Numbered from the stretch's first letter, positions 24,063 to 38,359 are shown. The stretch: DNA of 64,000 nucleotides from Boswellia sacra (GCA_013180625.2 SNVD02004657.1:62001-126000), one strand, 5' to 3'. The notes: a model not told the origin generated them from the letters alone. Numbers and translations are program-made.

Positions 24063-24090
24063 ATCTCTCTCTCTCTCTCTCTCTCTTTCG
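24063..24090. repeat. CT/GA microsatellite in NF-YB7 leader
   Basis: A (CT)n run read on the plus strand, that is a GA tract in the mRNA leader about 10 bp before the NF-YB7 start codon. Such tracts are bound by GAGA-type factors in plants, but no role is shown here. Confidence 0.85.
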
Positions 24091-24223
24091 GTGTGTTTGA
24101 GAGATTGATTTGAGTTTGGGAATGAAGATTAGGAAAGTTTATGAAGCTGAGAATAAATGGAAAGAAAGCCATAAAATTAGGCAAGTGAAGAGGAAAGCTA
24201 AAAAAGACTTGGTTGATTTTCAC

Positions 24224-25349
24224 TAAAAGAGTCCCTGGGACTCGCTCCCTGTGTGAAAGTTACTTTCAACTCTCATGACTAAATCTAACTAACTTCTCTT
24301 CAAGAAAATTATGCCACTTATTGTGCCTTTGTCCTAAAATGCTCTAGACTTATTACAATCTTCCATTAATGTCACAAAAATGTTATAATACGAAATGTTG
24401 ACTCAATGTTAAACGGTTATTGATCTTCAACATTTGAGGATTGGTAGACCATCAACAAAAGTAAAGTCACAACAAAATGAAAGGTCTACGGTTAGCCTTC
24501 AGTATACACTAAACAAAACCCGATATATGTTTTCTTAATATCATTGTTGTGATACCAAGATGTTATATTTATAATATAAAGTTGTCAAATGTTCACTCAT
24601 TACATTAAATTTTTATCAACACTCAACTTCTGACTATGACTATTATCTAAGTATCTACAGAAAGAATCATAAAAGGGCGAAAGGTCTATTAGCTTTGATA
24701 CTAAAGGTCTACCATACAATGTTAGTTACCTAATTGAGCTGCTTTACCACCAGCCTGGTGAAAAAGCAGAGTACGCTTTTCTGTCTTTTTAAGAGAACCG
24801 TTTTAACAAATTTTTTATTTGAAATTGAAATTTGTGACTTTCGGGAGTACCACATTGAGTGACTATTCACCAATTCCATTTCCCGGAGGTCGCTTAAACA
24901 TTAATGGTAAACCTTATTGGAATTTAGATGAAATATTTTCTTGAACCGATATCAACTCTAAAGCTATTCATTGATCTATCGGAAATATGTCAATACCAGC
25001 TGAATTATTGCTTTATTTTTGTTTTTTTTCAATCTTCTTTGCTGAGTGATATATTTGACAAACCTAAAGGTGTTTCAAAGAAAGATTTATGGCAAGCCTC
25101 AAAAGAATGTAAATGCAAATACTATCATGTCAAGCTCTCAGAGTAAATATGGGACAAAAATATCCTTAATATATCAAAGTAAACATTTCAATAAAATAAA
25201 TTAATATAATTGAAAGTTTGTCATTGAGAATTTATCAGAATTTCAAACAGATGAACTCTACACTTCCAAGAATGTATTGCTTTTCAATCAATGACTAAAT
25301 GTGGTATGATATACCATGAAAACTCAAACCGGCGTTGAGATCCCAGACA

Positions 25350-25386
<37 letters not shown>

Positions 25387-25620
25387 ACAATAGAAAAAAG
25401 TTGGGAGAGTGAAGACCTACTTAACGTGATACACTGGATAGGAAGATCAAAAATTAAACAAATGATAATAATAACAAGAAGATGGGACACTAAAAAGCCT
25501 AGTTAACAACTTAACATGAGACACAATGCCTACGTAGAAGAGTTGCAATGAATTGCAATTAGCAACCAAAACAAAAGAATACCTAATCTGTCTCATCAGT
25601 GCCTTGGCCTCGAGATTTGC
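24224..25620. other. Spacer between NF-YB7 and PMT26-like genes
   Basis: Upstream region of NF-YB7 and downstream region of the PMT26-like gene, both on the minus strand. It holds a 34-bp pure A tract at 25351-25384. The ORFs here are short and unrecognised. Confidence 0.5.
25351..25384. repeat. 34-bp poly(A) tract
   Basis: Thirty-four consecutive A residues on the plus strand, the longest homopolymer noticed. It could be the tail of a retroposed sequence lying just before it (ending GATCCCAGACAC) or a simple expansion. No target duplication was found. Confidence 0.9.
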
Positions 25621-28600
25621 TTAAGCAATGGCATAAGTGATTGTCTCCCACTCTTTCGGCCGCCACATGGACTTTTGGACACAAAGCAATCCCTCCTTGT
25701 CCTTGGAGTAGGTCATGCGAACTTCCCATTGCATAGATTTGAACATGGTTTCTAACTGATTAATAGTCTCGACATTATCACGAATGATGACCTTTCCTTC
25801 CGGCCTGAGGATCCTATCGACCTCAGCAACTACAGCTAATAAATTACACCTGCAAGATCCAGTTAACATTACAGCATCAGTAGAGGCATACAGAAAATGA
25901 TGCATTGGCAAAGTTTAGAACTATCACTGATGACGAATGACTGGTGATATCTCAATACAAACCTCTTTTTAACCTTGGAGAAAAGATGGTCTGCATGAAG
26001 AAGATCATAAGATCTAGGATAGGTGTTAAATGATTCACACCAATCATGATATATACCAAACAAACCACGTTCATAAATAATGGGAAGCGTATCAGGGGAG
26101 TCAATTGAGACAACATTCATGACCCACACATTGATATCTTTCAGAGCTGCAGCAAATCTGAAAGCACAACAAGAATATCAGAACGCGAGCAGAGCAGGAA
26201 ACAAGAAGCTACAGGTTCTCAATAAGAATTTACTAGAAACAATCTAACGCTACCCTTGGTTTATGGCTGATGGTACCACCAGCCAACTATCAACTAATAA
26301 GTAGATAATTATCAATTGTAATCAATCAGCCCATAATAACAATAATACCCTGGTTGCTATAGATGAACTCAGACATTGGTTGACATTGATTGTTTTGCCA
26401 GAAAAATAAAAAATGCTAATAGTCAAAGGATTTCATTTTCCTCCAAGAAGAAAGGCTCATTTTTGCTTACCCTCCATAGACAGATCGCATGTCCATTACA
26501 TTCCTCACAGTTGACCAATTTATTCCCATGCCATTTAGATACGACTTGGATACCACATTTTTCCAATGCTCATAATCCGCCGTGAAATCTTCTGGTGCTG
26601 ATTTACCATAGACCCCAACTTGGGAACTCAGCAACCAATATGGTGTTTTCTCTACCCTTGCTGGCCACTGCTCTGGCCACTGTGACCCACGTTCTAATGG
26701 TTCTACTGGCACCTTATGCATGCATGCTTGCAGTGGCACATTCCTGTGTAAACAATCAAATTAGAGTCTGTTAGGGTAGCCAAGAGCAATCAGGATGATC
26801 ACAGATAATTTGCATGTGGAGAAGCTAGCAACATTTTGTCAACAAGGTGACAAGCCACGCTTCCTCTTTTCCCAATGCACCATGCATCTTTTTTTTTTAA
26901 TCATATTTATTGATTTTTTTGTAGTTTCTTTAAGAGCAGTAAAGAAAATGATTACCATGCTGCATTTGGATCATCGGTCTGGGGGCAGATTGAAGGCTCT
27001 TGTTGTGATCTTTTCTCATAGCACTCATTAGATGTAGGCTTCCTATATGTCGCTATACCCACTCCATTGACTGTATCCTTCTTGATAGAAACAAGCTCCC
27101 AGCAAATAGCTTTTGTTAATTCAGACATGGCTGCACATGGTCCCCAAAATACATATAAGTTGTTATAATGAATCAACATCTCTAGTTGTTATAATGAATC
27201 AACATCTCTCAAGAAATCCAGACATTTCAAGGTAAGAATCAATCATCTACCATTCCAAATTTCAACATCTTCAGCAAGCTTCTGATAAACAGGAGTAGCA
27301 GACCACACAAAGAAACCACCAGGCCTCAACACACGGTTAAGCTCCAAGAGAAGTTTACCACCTGCATATTGTAACAAACAGATAAAATGAATTCTAAAGC
27401 TAAACATAAATTTATAAAACAGACATTGCTAAATGCTTGTGGGTGAGTGGTAGCCTCGATAGATAAAAACACCAACAAATATCAACATTTGTATTCCGGA
27501 GGAGGGCACCTATAGACAAGTGATAAAACTTAAATGAGATTTAATTCATCTGATCAGCACTCAGTACCTTCAATATGCCATGGAACTCTGCAACGTGCAC
27601 AGTGAACAATATCAAAAACTCTGCCAGGGAAGGGAAGTCTCTTTGTGCCCATCACAGCTGATACACCAGGGATTCCTCTTTCAAGTGCAAATTGAACTTG
27701 AGCTTCATGTTCATCTTTAGGAGCGAATGACATAGTGAGCACATCTCTATCGAAGAGAAAACCACCGAAGCTAGCCACACCACATCCAACATCCAGTATC
27801 ACACGAGAACGTTTTCCCCAGGCAATTTCAGGCACAGTCTGCATAGCTCATATATTAATATTAGATGGAGCTTTCTTTTATTTTCTTTTTTATAAGAATT
27901 TGACAACTCAAAACACAAACACACACATGTAACCATGCAGCAACCATAACTCTTCCAAAAGGACAGGAGGAAGATTGGAAATAATCACGAATAAAGAAAT
28001 ACAGATCACTTTAAGTGCTCACCTCATTTATGAAGTCAATATAATGGAGAGCACCATTCTTAAATTGGGTTCCACCACCGGGGAAAGTAAGGTACTCTCC
28101 GTCAACTTTCACCCAATTTTGGTGTCCCTTCACGTGCGCAAGTTTGGTATGGGGAACGTTATAGTACCATATCTGCAACACAATTTAACAAATCATCTTA
28201 AGAAGACAAAGCAAAAATAAATAAATAAATTATTGAACTGTCATGATTTATTTCAGCATACCTTGTCCCTGCTTGTTGGCCACTGAATTGGACGTCTATA
28301 TCCTTCAGGAAGAGGAACAAGGCAGGTGGGGGGTTCCTCAGGGCAGTGCCTCTCTCGGTGTTCATAATGCTTAGTCGATCTAAGACTCTTAATTGCTTGC
28401 AAGTTGTCAAGACATGGGATATAATCAAACCCAGCAGTGACATTGCATAGTTTCCAATTATATTCACTTTGCGTTTTGGAAGATAATTGAGCTTCCTTTT
28501 CATTTTTTGACTCTGTTGCTTGAGTTGACCACGATCCATTTTGTGCAGCAGTTTCTTTTGAAAGCTCCAACTGAGCCCCAGAAGGAAATACCTCACTTGT

Positions 28601-29350
28601 ACTTTGGTTTTTGGTTTGACCATCCTCCTTTTGATCATCAGAGGTTTTCTCCAACTCCTTGTTATCATTTTCTTCTACCTTCTCCTCTATCTTGCTATCT
28701 TCTTTTTCTCCTTCCTTTGTTTCATCAGATTTGTCCTCGGACTTTGTCTCACCCTCATCGGTATCAGATTTCTTCTCACCATCATCTGAGTCAGTTGATT
28801 TCTCATTCTCATCAGACTCAGATTTCTTCTCACCATCATCTACGTCGGTTGATTTCTCATTCTCATCAGACTCAGACTTCTTCTCAGATGAATTCTCTTC
28901 AGAATCCCCTTGATTACCTGAATTGCCTTCACCAGCATCAGTATTCGTCTCTCCTGATTCTAAATTTTCTTCAGTCCTAGAATCCCTATCATCAGACTTA
29001 TTCTCCTCATTGGACTTCTCCTCAGACTTCTCCACTTCATTTTCTTGGGTATCAGCTTTCTTTTCCTTGCCAGCCAAACTCACACCACTGTCTCCTTTCG
29101 TTGCATCCTCCGGTAAATCACCCGTGTTATCTTCAAATTGCTGAGTATTGCTCTCCACCGTCTGTTCCTTCACCTCGCTCCTCTTCTCCTGAGCTGGCTC
29201 CTCCACATTTTGACCAGGGACCACGGATGACGATGTCATCATCCATACCCCCAACAAGCAGAGAGCCACGAACACAACAATAGTCACCGTCGACCAGTAA
29301 CTCGACGATGACCTCCTATTATCTATCCTACCATACTTCCCTAAAGCCAT
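25621..29350 (-). CDS. PMT26: Probable methyltransferase PMT26-like (QUASIMODO2 family)
   Basis: Type II Golgi membrane protein of the plant putative SAM-dependent methyltransferase family that includes QUA2, implicated in pectin methylation. Eight coding exons (transcript order): 28262-29350, 28023-28172, 27568-27838, 27251-27361, 26956-27130, 26471-26743, 25963-26157, 25621-25849. All junctions are GT-AG with compatible phases, giving 830 aa. Residues 1-19 are cytosolic ([13 protein letters not shown]) and about 20-38 are the membrane anchor. Residues 45-270 are a Glu/Ser/Lys-rich, highly acidic stalk with an 18-residue tandem repeat. The catalytic region has LDVGCG (428-433) for SAM binding, then [44 protein letters not shown], and a second LRPEG loop. 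The long acidic stalk and N-terminus match the PMT24/25/26 group, closest to PMT26. The acceptor substrate is unproven. Confidence 0.95.
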
Positions 29351-29935
29351 ACCCTCCTTATCTTCACCAACTTTCCTCAAATGAAACCTTCACACCTGAA
29401 ATCAGAGCCAAAACTTTAATGAACAAACACCAACAACTAGCACAACATGAGATCAGAAGCATCAACTTCATCTTACTAAAACAAGCAACTAAGAAACTAC
29501 AAATCCAAATCCAACTCTCCCCCATGTCAAAAACGACCTCAAACGAAACAAATGCAATCATAAGAAGCTTGAGCTGATGCCGCAGCTGGGCAGACCCAGT
29601 ACAGTTACCGGGACAGCACAGCAGTACGGCATGATTAAAAAGATACCCATTACAAAAATCAATCAGATCTATGCTAAATCATTAACTGAGCATTCATTTC
29701 AGCAGAAATCAACCCAAAAAGCATTCATTAAAAGTTCAATTTGAAACTACTAAACCAGACCCAACAAAACGGGCAAGAATAAAGAGAAGCCCAGAAATCC
29801 CAAATGAATCAGCGTTAGATCCGCTCAAAGGTTGGAGAATACTTACCAGATCTAAGAAGGTGGCAGTAGCAGCACTAGTATGCTCAGCTCTCAATCTCTC
29901 TCTTTATCAGTATTCAAAATCCATTCATTTTTTTT
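29351..29935 (-). other. 5' leader with intron of the PMT26-like gene
   Basis: On the minus strand a leader exon (about 29935 to 29847) ends CTG before GTAAGT, and a TTTCAG acceptor precedes 29395. This gives a 451-bp leader intron (29396-29846) and a 45-nt second leader part before the ATG. The inferred first exon includes a GA-rich tract. Confidence 0.65.
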
Positions 29936-29966
29936 TTTATTTTGAGAGAGGCATGAGAGGGAAGAG

Positions 29967-29981
29967 ATATATATAAATATA
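29967..29981 (-). promoter_or_regulatory. Putative TATA box of the PMT26-like gene
   Basis: On the minus strand ATATTTATATATATC lies about 30 bp upstream of the presumed first leader exon, a good distance for a TATA element. Confidence 0.5.
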
Positions 29982-31564
29982 GAAAGTGAAATTAAATGGG
30001 GTCGATTGAACTCGGCCTTAATTAATCTTCTTATTATAATAATCACATTCTATTCTTGTCAGAAGACAAAAGAGGGAAAGTGACTCTTTTGTTTGGTTTG
30101 GATTTGGTAAAGTTCAATTCAACTCTTGAATTTTTCGTTTTTTTTTTGTTTTTTTTTTTTTAGTAAAAATACCGCCATCCACAGCCTGTACTACAGAGAG
30201 CGCTTGCTCACTTCACGCTGGAATTTACGGTGGGAAATCCGTTCCTCGTTCACCTAAAAAGTGATAGATTAATTGATATTTTGATAGAGAAAAAATTCTA
30301 GACAACCCACTAAGATAGATTAATTGACAAAGCCAACCCTATTGGCAAGATCAACGCTCCAAATTTAACTTGAAAAGTGTAATAGATATTTCTTAATCGT
30401 TTAATTTTGATTATTTTATTATTTTACTCATATTAAATCTCGTGCAATTTGTCAAACTTTTTCAAATTTAAGCATCGATTACAAAGTGAATTAACCTCGA
30501 AAAATTTACATATTATAATCCTATTTAATACTTAACATATCCTACAAAGTATTTAAATTAATATTCGACAGAATCTAATAGTGTTATACAAAATCTGACA
30601 ATATTCAATAGCATTCAATAAGTATCTGATAATATTCTACGAACGTGAGCATCATATAGAGTTATAACATATAAATTTTTATAAATTAATCCATTTATAA
30701 AACAAAACCTTTAATTTTTTTTTTTTAAACATCTATAGCATCTTTATGGCATTTATCGTTCTAGTGTCTATGTAATTTTTCATATCTAAATGACATATAA
30801 TTATATTTTTGAACTAAGTTATGATTTATTAGTACCTAACATTGTCATTGTGTGATGTATCATCTTGTTTTGCATTAACTTATCATTTATCACAACGCAT
30901 TCTTTAGGTATGATTGATCCATGAGTTGAAACCGATTTGCTTGTAAACAAATTTAACCCTCTTTTAGCCATTGAAGGGTCTTTTTCTACTGCCATTCTTC
31001 GTTTCTAATAGCATTCAAAATCTTTTTTTTTTTTTTTTGAAGTATCTAAATATATGCTTAATGAAGTTATATTATCATTCTATTCATGGATCTTAGAACT
31101 TTCGTAATCTTTTTTCCAACCAAACATTATTAACGACGTATCGTTTAAAATAAACAACTTGAATACTGCTTATAGTATATATGTATTGTACTATTCATGT
31201 ATTTAAATAATATAATGATTACTTTTTTGGCAGTTATAGACACCATCATTAACATGGTTTCGTTCTAACAAAATAATTCTTAAAATAAGATTTTTTTTTT
31301 TTTAACTTGACAATATGTAGTTTGTTATATATCAATGTTAATTTCAAAATAATTATGAAAAATAAGAAGTATTATCCTAAAAATTAATTATTGCACTAAT
31401 AGTACTCTAGTTGTAAAGCTTGAGAATGAAGGGAAAGTTAATTTAATTCTTATTAAATTATGCTTAATTGAAAGTTGACTAGATCAAGGAGTATAATCTA
31501 AGCATTCGTCAAATCTAGGCTTAGAAATTTAAGAAACATTATTGCTATATATATATATATATAA

Positions 31565-31601
<37 letters not shown>

Positions 31602-33022
31602 CGTAATTGGTAAGTTGTAGCTTTCAAGGTTATATATTAATTAAATATGTAATTCGAGTTAAGAAACTTCAAAACTAAAAAAGATGGAAAAATAATTTCT
31701 AATTTAATATATTTAGAAACAATTTTCAAATATAAAGTTAAAAAATTTTCAAATATAATTTTTCTGAAGGTAATATCGTATTTTCGCCAGTTTTTAATTA
31801 GTTTTTCTCCTAATTGGAGAAATGTTATTGTAAACCTTACATAAGTTTGGTGATAGAAATATTTAACTCATTTCATTATTTAGTTGAGAGATTTATATAA
31901 CGTATACAATTAATAGCTTTAGAATGTTGGAAAAGAGTATTCTTAATTTATTTTAAATAAACAAATCTACTTGCATTACGTTTAACAAAAATGCAAGAAA
32001 AAATAAAAAAAAATCCCATTTATAATGATATAAATTTTATGCTTAGAATAAAATTATAAAAAATCTTATATGGAAACAAAGGGTGACGCAATAACATTAT
32101 TAGATCGATAAATGTTTTAGAAATTTATTTCAAAATTGTTTTTAAATATTAAAAAAAAAAACTAGCGGCTCATCCGGGTCGATGCTAATTGCAAATTGTC
32201 AAAAATTATGTTGGATTACACCCAAATCAAAAATAGCAGAAAATCCATTTAATAAATTGATTGATTAATATTAATAATAATTAAAAAAAGGTTTGGTAAA
32301 CGGCAATTAAGAGAGCGATGAAAGAGCGGAGCGTCGGTGCTCGAATGAAAAGAGACAACTCGACGCGCTATCGCCATGTGCCTCAATCTAAACGATCACC
32401 GACTAATCAAAAGTATTATTTTAACATTTTATTATTTTTATTTTAATAATTCAATAAAGAGATCGCGTGCTAACTTTATTATTATTATTAGTATTTCTAA
32501 ACGCAACCCTTTTTGCCCCTTTATTTTTTATCAGATTCAATTAGACTCCTCTTTTTTTTTTTTTTTAATACCATTTGCTTCTCCAACACGTAATTTTTAC
32601 CTTTAAATTGAAAGAGTTGACGAATAAATATTAACTTGTATAAAGATATATATAATTATTAGAAGATATAATCATATAAAGATGTATATCTTGATTTTAT
32701 AAATATTTAAATTGAAAAAAATTTAATCTTAGTTTTCTAGAGTTTGATTGAAAATATTAGGTATTTTTTTCTATTTTAAAGTTGAAATTTAATTGATTCT
32801 CAATCATTAAGATATTTTAAAAATTTTATTTTTGACAAATCTGATAGTTAAATAATTATATTTGATAATTTATTACTTTTATCTTAACGAGAAAATATTT
32901 GAATAGATGCTTCATTCTACTATTTCAAAATTTTGTAAACCCTATGACTTTTTATCTTTCTCTAAACTCCTCTATTACAACTCATTTCTTATTTTGAATA
33001 TAAAGTTATAAATGGATATATA

Positions 33023-33064
33023 TATACATACATACATACATACATACATACATACATACATACA
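33023..33064. repeat. CATA tetranucleotide microsatellite
   Basis: About ten uninterrupted ACAT units preceded by a short TA run; directly visible. Confidence 0.95.
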
Positions 33065-34143
33065 ATTTTCATATAATCGGGTATATTAATACACTTGATG
33101 TATTGTAGTATGACTTATAATTATTTCTTGCTTTCGTTTTTCACCTTATTTGTAACATATATTAATTAATAATTCAATTTTTTTTTATATCAACATAGTA
33201 ATTTGATTTTGGTTATATCTAATTGACAATATGTAAATGTTTTATAACATGTAAAATATATAACAAAATGTAATACTTAATGAGGTAGATATACATAAAC
33301 TACTAATTTTCATACTTTTTTGTTATTAAAAATAAATAACTTAAATTATTAATCCTTAAAAATTAAAAAAAATATATAAATCAATACTTGTGTGCAAATT
33401 CATTCATATTTTAAGACGATAATAATAATAATAATAATCACCATCATCATCGTGGTCATCATCGTTGGCAGAGGATGTGGATGACATTAAAGACTGGGGG
33501 TCTTTGATAAGCCCAAAATATACATGGTGTCACTGATATTTACCATTTTATTAATGATTAAAAAGAGCAGTGATTGAAGGGGGAAGAAGGAGGAAAGGAA
33601 AGGTGGCCGACCAATCGATTCGTGGGTCCCAACAGGAGTAAAAGTATCTCGTCCGTTCACGTGATTTCGCGAGTGTTCGGATTGGTGGACTCAACTGTAC
33701 TTGATCAAATCTCGAAACGTGCCAGCCACTCAATTCCCATATCACCTGACCATGATCATGGGAACAACCAATTTTTAATATTTATTATATGTTAATGTTA
33801 TGCCCATGATGTCAAATGCATGGATCGGATTCCAATTCCCATACATGGCAACATGGAGATTCAACGAAGGAACACCACCAAAATCATGCCTCATGTTACG
33901 CTAAGAATTAAGAAAAAAAAATTCTTTATATTCATAGTTGATTGAAAATGATTTATTGAATGAGAATAAAATAATATCAATACGTTGATTTTGATAAAAA
34001 CTAGTCACGTAATATTCTGCTTGGTGTTTTATTGCAAGATACCAAATTTTTATCTTTGTTTGGGTTAATACAACTTACATTTGTATTATGGTCTGATTGA
34101 AGAGCTAGAGAGGACTAATGTGAGAGAACATTATTTCATATGA

Positions 34144-34145
<2 letters not shown>

Positions 34146-34183
<38 letters not shown>
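34146..34183. repeat. AT dinucleotide microsatellite
   Basis: Continuous AT repeat of about 19 units. Confidence 0.95.
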
Positions 34184-34188
<5 letters not shown>

Positions 34189-34558
34189 TTTGATTTTATG
34201 GAAACCGGCTTGGTCATCATTTATCTAAGATCCAATCTAATGATTAAGAGAGATTTAAGAAATGAAATAATAAATGAAATGCCTACATAAATAATTTATA
34301 TATTTGAGTTTTGGCTACAATGCTCTCGGTGGATTGCACGCAATTAAATTTTTTTTAAAAAATAAAACTAAAAAAAAAAGTTCATAAAAAAGTGGAGAAT
34401 ATAAGCAAAAAAGTTGAAAAAAGTCACAAAAAAGAAAGAAAATATCCATTATTCCTCACTTCTATACTCATTTTTCCCACCCTTTTTTTTGAAATTTCCG
34501 GTTTTTATATAGATTTAAAAAAATGGACGCAACTATGCACTCAGAATATCATAGCATA

Positions 34559-35470
34559 TGTTGGTTTTTGCAGCATATAGTAGTTACAAATAATATAATT
34601 GAAAACAGTAATGTAAATCGGAACATGATTTTTACGTGGTTCGGTTATAACCAACCTACATCCACGGGCAACAGGAGTGGCAATCCACTATGTTTTATGT
34701 ATTTACACTCAACTTAGGACTCTTTACAGTGGTAGACACCTGCTCACTCATTAATCTAGTCTATGTAAACTTGATCAACCTTGATCACAACTATAGTCCT
34801 TCACACACTCTTCTGATGCTGCTCTTTTTTTGTCACGATTATCTTAACTACACACAGTTAAGAATAATATAATATCCGTAACTGGTACAGACACATGTGA
34901 TTACTCAACTCCCTTAAGCTCACATGATCTATAACAATTAACCAAAGCTTAAAGCTTTACACAAGACATAAAAACAAATAAAAAACGCACTCGTACTTGC
35001 TCTTGCTTGCTCTCTCTCAATATGCCTTGAATGCGTTGAATGCCTTACTCCAAAAGCTATGAAGATAGCTTTATATAGTATTTGATATCAATTGTAATCC
35101 TTGTCAAAATCCTGTAAAATCTCAATAAAACTATAAGGAAAGTTTGGATAACAATCAAACATCATAAGAAGTGATAATATACTCTCCCAAGTAAACTAGA
35201 ATACTTAAATAATATCCTAATCTAATAAGAGATAATTAATACAAATATAAAACTTCCTATTCAACTAGGATACCAAATCCAAACTTATTTCTATTCAACT
35301 AGGATACCATATCAAAACTTATCATATTTTAATTAAAATTCTCCTAATACAAAATATTTGTATAAAATAAATGAGATTAAGAAAATATCCATATTTAACG
35401 TTTTTATCACATGATGACAAATTACTCATATGCAATGCACATGCTATGTGTGCCACGTCTAGAACTAACA
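34559..35470 (-). repeat. 3' LTR of gag-only element
   Basis: A 912-bp repeat with TG...CA ends (plus-strand TGTTGGTTTTTG to AGAACTAACA). The minus-strand polypurine tract abuts it at 35471. A TATATAA-like promoter core lies near 35075 on the minus strand. Confidence 0.9.
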
Positions 35471-36500
35471 ATCTCCCCCTTTGGTATCTTGTGATGAAAA
35501 TATCTAAATGTTTCAAAAAAAATGCATGAGCATATGTAATGCAACTAAAATGAAATACATAAACAAAGACTATAATGATAATTTAAAAAAAATAAAGAAA
35601 AAACCAAATAATACCAGAAACATCCATACTTCTTCCCTTTGTTTTTTGAACAAGTGCCACAGTATAAAAGAAAATCAAAATAATAAACAAAACTCCCCCT
35701 AACTGAATGTTCAACTCTTTAAATTGTGCATAAATTTAAAAAAAACCAAGAAACTAATTAAATCAAGTACTCCTGCAACTAAACAAATTCCCCTCAAATA
35801 AATTTCGCTGACCTGAAACTTTTGACACGTTAAAATACACTTAAGAGGATCAAACTGAGTCAGACATAAAACACTGACCGTAAGTTGTGTAAACTGTAAC
35901 TGAAAACAGTCAAAATTCACATAACAAACATATCTAGACATCATATAATCTTTTTATAACCAAGCATGTATCAGAGCTGTGGATAAACATCAAACATAAA
36001 TAATTTTTCAATTTTTTTTACTTAATCCAATTGAGTAGTCAACTTGAATATTTTTCTTATACACACAAAAGTTAATCTCAATGTGAATTTTTTGAATGAA
36101 TACAGTAACTTTCATACATGTATAGAGGTAGCCATTTTCTATTTGAGTGGATGACCTCAACATATTTCCAAGATACATTAAAGTTACTCTGAATAGATGG
36201 CTTTCACACATCATATACTGGTAACCTTCTCTGTATTTGAAATTTAATTACCAGCAAAATTATACCAACAGCTCAAGCATGCTTTAAATATAAATAGACT
36301 AATGATGCTACAGATATAAATAATATAACTAAACACTGTTATAATTCAAGTAACTGACAAGTACCAATATCCTGTCTCAATTTTTCAAATCTCAGTGCAT
36401 CTTAGTGCTTTATATGAACAGGTCGACTGGATGATTCTCAGATGAAACATGCTCAATGCAGATAATCTTTGATTCAATAAGTTTCTAAACAACATTTTTT
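35471..36500 (-). other. Non-coding interior of gag-only element
   Basis: About 1 kb between the end of gag and the 3' LTR with no integrase or reverse transcriptase similarity. Only the polypurine tract at its left edge is recognised. In a complete copia element some 3 kb of pol would lie here. Confidence 0.7.
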
Positions 36501-36504
36501 GTCA

Positions 36505-38336
36505 TCACTTGTCTTGATTGAAAATTTTCAAGCACTTTTTATTTCCTGTCACATGTTTAGAACAAGCACAATCATCATTCGAAGAAACATTAAGTGCAGC
36601 AACTTTGCAGTGAGTTTCATATTTCTCAACCCAAACCTGTTGTGTCTTATGTGACTGTCTAAACTGGCTTGCCTTTTTCTTTAAAAAATTTTGTAATTTA
36701 TAGCACCTAGGTTTAATGTGACATTTAACACCACAAAAATAGCAAATAGGAACAAATTTTCTTACCTTTTCTGGATTTGAAATGAATGAACTCATTGGGG
36801 AAGCAAAATTAGTCATATCTTTAAAACTTAAGTTAGAAGTGTTACCGGAATTTGAAGCTTTAACAAACACTGTCTTTGATGTTGAAGCACCATTCTTTTC
36901 ATCATACCCCAGACCATGTTTGATAGAGTTATCACTGACTAAACTCATAATTTGATCAAGCTTTGCTGAGCCTATCTTGAGTTGATTAATGCATTTGTTT
37001 GCTTTATCCAATTTTGTAGTAATTTTCTGGATACATTCTATCTTGTCTGTCACAGCAGCTTCCAGTTTTATGACTTTTTTATCTGCAGATGCTATTTCAC
37101 TATTGAGCACTTCTTGTTCATTCTGAAGAGTTTTGATCTGTACTTTCTACTTCTCCCACATCTCATAAAGTGCATTGTACGCCTCCTGAAGTTCTCCATA
37201 GTGTTTAGCATCCTTCTCAACATCTGACTCATCAATGTTTGTTATGTTATGTTCTGTTAGGTTAGACACAACATCTTCAAGTATGTCAGACATAACTGTT
37301 TGCTCTTTATCTGAAATAGTCCCATTGAATGCTAAAAAATTGTTGGAGTCGTCTTCATCTGTTTCTGAGTCATCATCACTCTATGTTGCACACAAACTCT
37401 TTTTCTTCTTGTAGTTAAGACACTCAACTTGAATGTGCCCAAATCCCTTGCATTCATAACATTGAATTTGACCTTTTTTCTCAATCTTCTCTTGATTTTT
37501 CTTTACAGGCTCTTTAAGAAATTTTCTAACATTAAAGTTCTCTGAATTTTTCTTCTTGAGATTTTTCTTCATATATTTGATAAAATTCTTTGTCAGATGA
37601 GCAAGTTCATCATCGGAATCATCAAGATTTTTATCATCTTTTTCTCATTTTTCTAAAGAAGAAATAAAGGTAATACTCTTTTCCCTCCTTCTTGACTTTA
37701 AAACTATCTCATATGCTTGAAGAGACCCAATCAATTCATCAACTTGCAACGATTTTACATTATTGCTTTCTTCAATAGCTATGACCTTAGGCTGAAATTT
37801 TTCTGGTAAAGATCTAAGTACCTTGCCAACAATTTTAGCCTCAGTATATTGCTCACCAAGCATATAAACAGAATTTGTAATTTCACAAAGTCTAGTATGA
37901 AATTCACTAATGGTTTCTTCTTCATGCATAACTAAGTTTTCAAATTTAGAAGTCAAAGTAAGCAACTTAGATTCTTTAACCCTTTGAGTACCTTCATTCG
38001 TTACCTCAAGGATATCCCAAGCTTCTTTTGCAATGGTGCACTTTGAAATTAATCTGAACTGTTGAAGGTTGACAGCATTAATAATTGCATTGATGCCTTT
38101 AGAATTTCATCCAGCTAATCGATATTCATCTTCGCTCCACTCAATATGCGGTTTCTCAATCTGCTTCCCAGCGTCATTGGTTTTTGTTGGGGGTGTTCAG
38201 CCATGAACAATGCTCGTCCACACTCTTTCATCAACTGATTTGATGAAAGCTCTCATCTTGACTTTCCAATAAGCACAGTTTGCATCTTCAAGTAACGGTG
38301 GTTGAGTGACTATCCTCTTGTCCGAAATCCTTCCAT
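36505..38336 (-). pseudogene. copia gag with two zinc knuckles, broken
   Basis: Reading from 38336 leftward, the start MEGFRTRG is followed by stops. Then come AKEAWDILEVTNEGT, the capsid core (SKFENLVMHEEETISEFHTR, LRSLPEKF), a first CCHC knuckle CYECKGFGHIQVEC (about 37420-37460), a coiled-coil-like Lys/Glu segment, and a second knuckle CYFCGVKCHIKPRC (about 36695-36735). The frame ends shortly after CSKHVTGNKK, the start of the protease domain, where the usual D-S-G triplet is DCA. At least four in-frame stops exist, so it is a pseudogene. Confidence 0.85.
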
Positions 38337-38359
38337 ACCTACAAAAAAATTTGATCTAT

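Larger units (their letters stand above)
29985..34553. other. AT-rich intergenic region, no gene
   Basis: About 4.5 kb without a recognisable coding region. Simple repeats include TA runs (31545-31600, 34146-34183), CATA (33023-33064) and AAT (33420-33438). The short GC-richer patch around 33590-33730 shows no conserved ORF. Nothing more can be supported. Confidence 0.55.

Noticed and set aside
28507..29144. Plus-strand ORFs rich in Ser/Phe opposite the first PMT26-like exon
   Set aside because: They are antisense shadows of the Glu/Ser/Lys-rich acidic stalk coded on the minus strand.
33551..33795. Overlapping ORFs in the GC-richer patch near 33.6 kb
   Set aside because: Frames overlap on both strands with no domain and no splice or promoter context.
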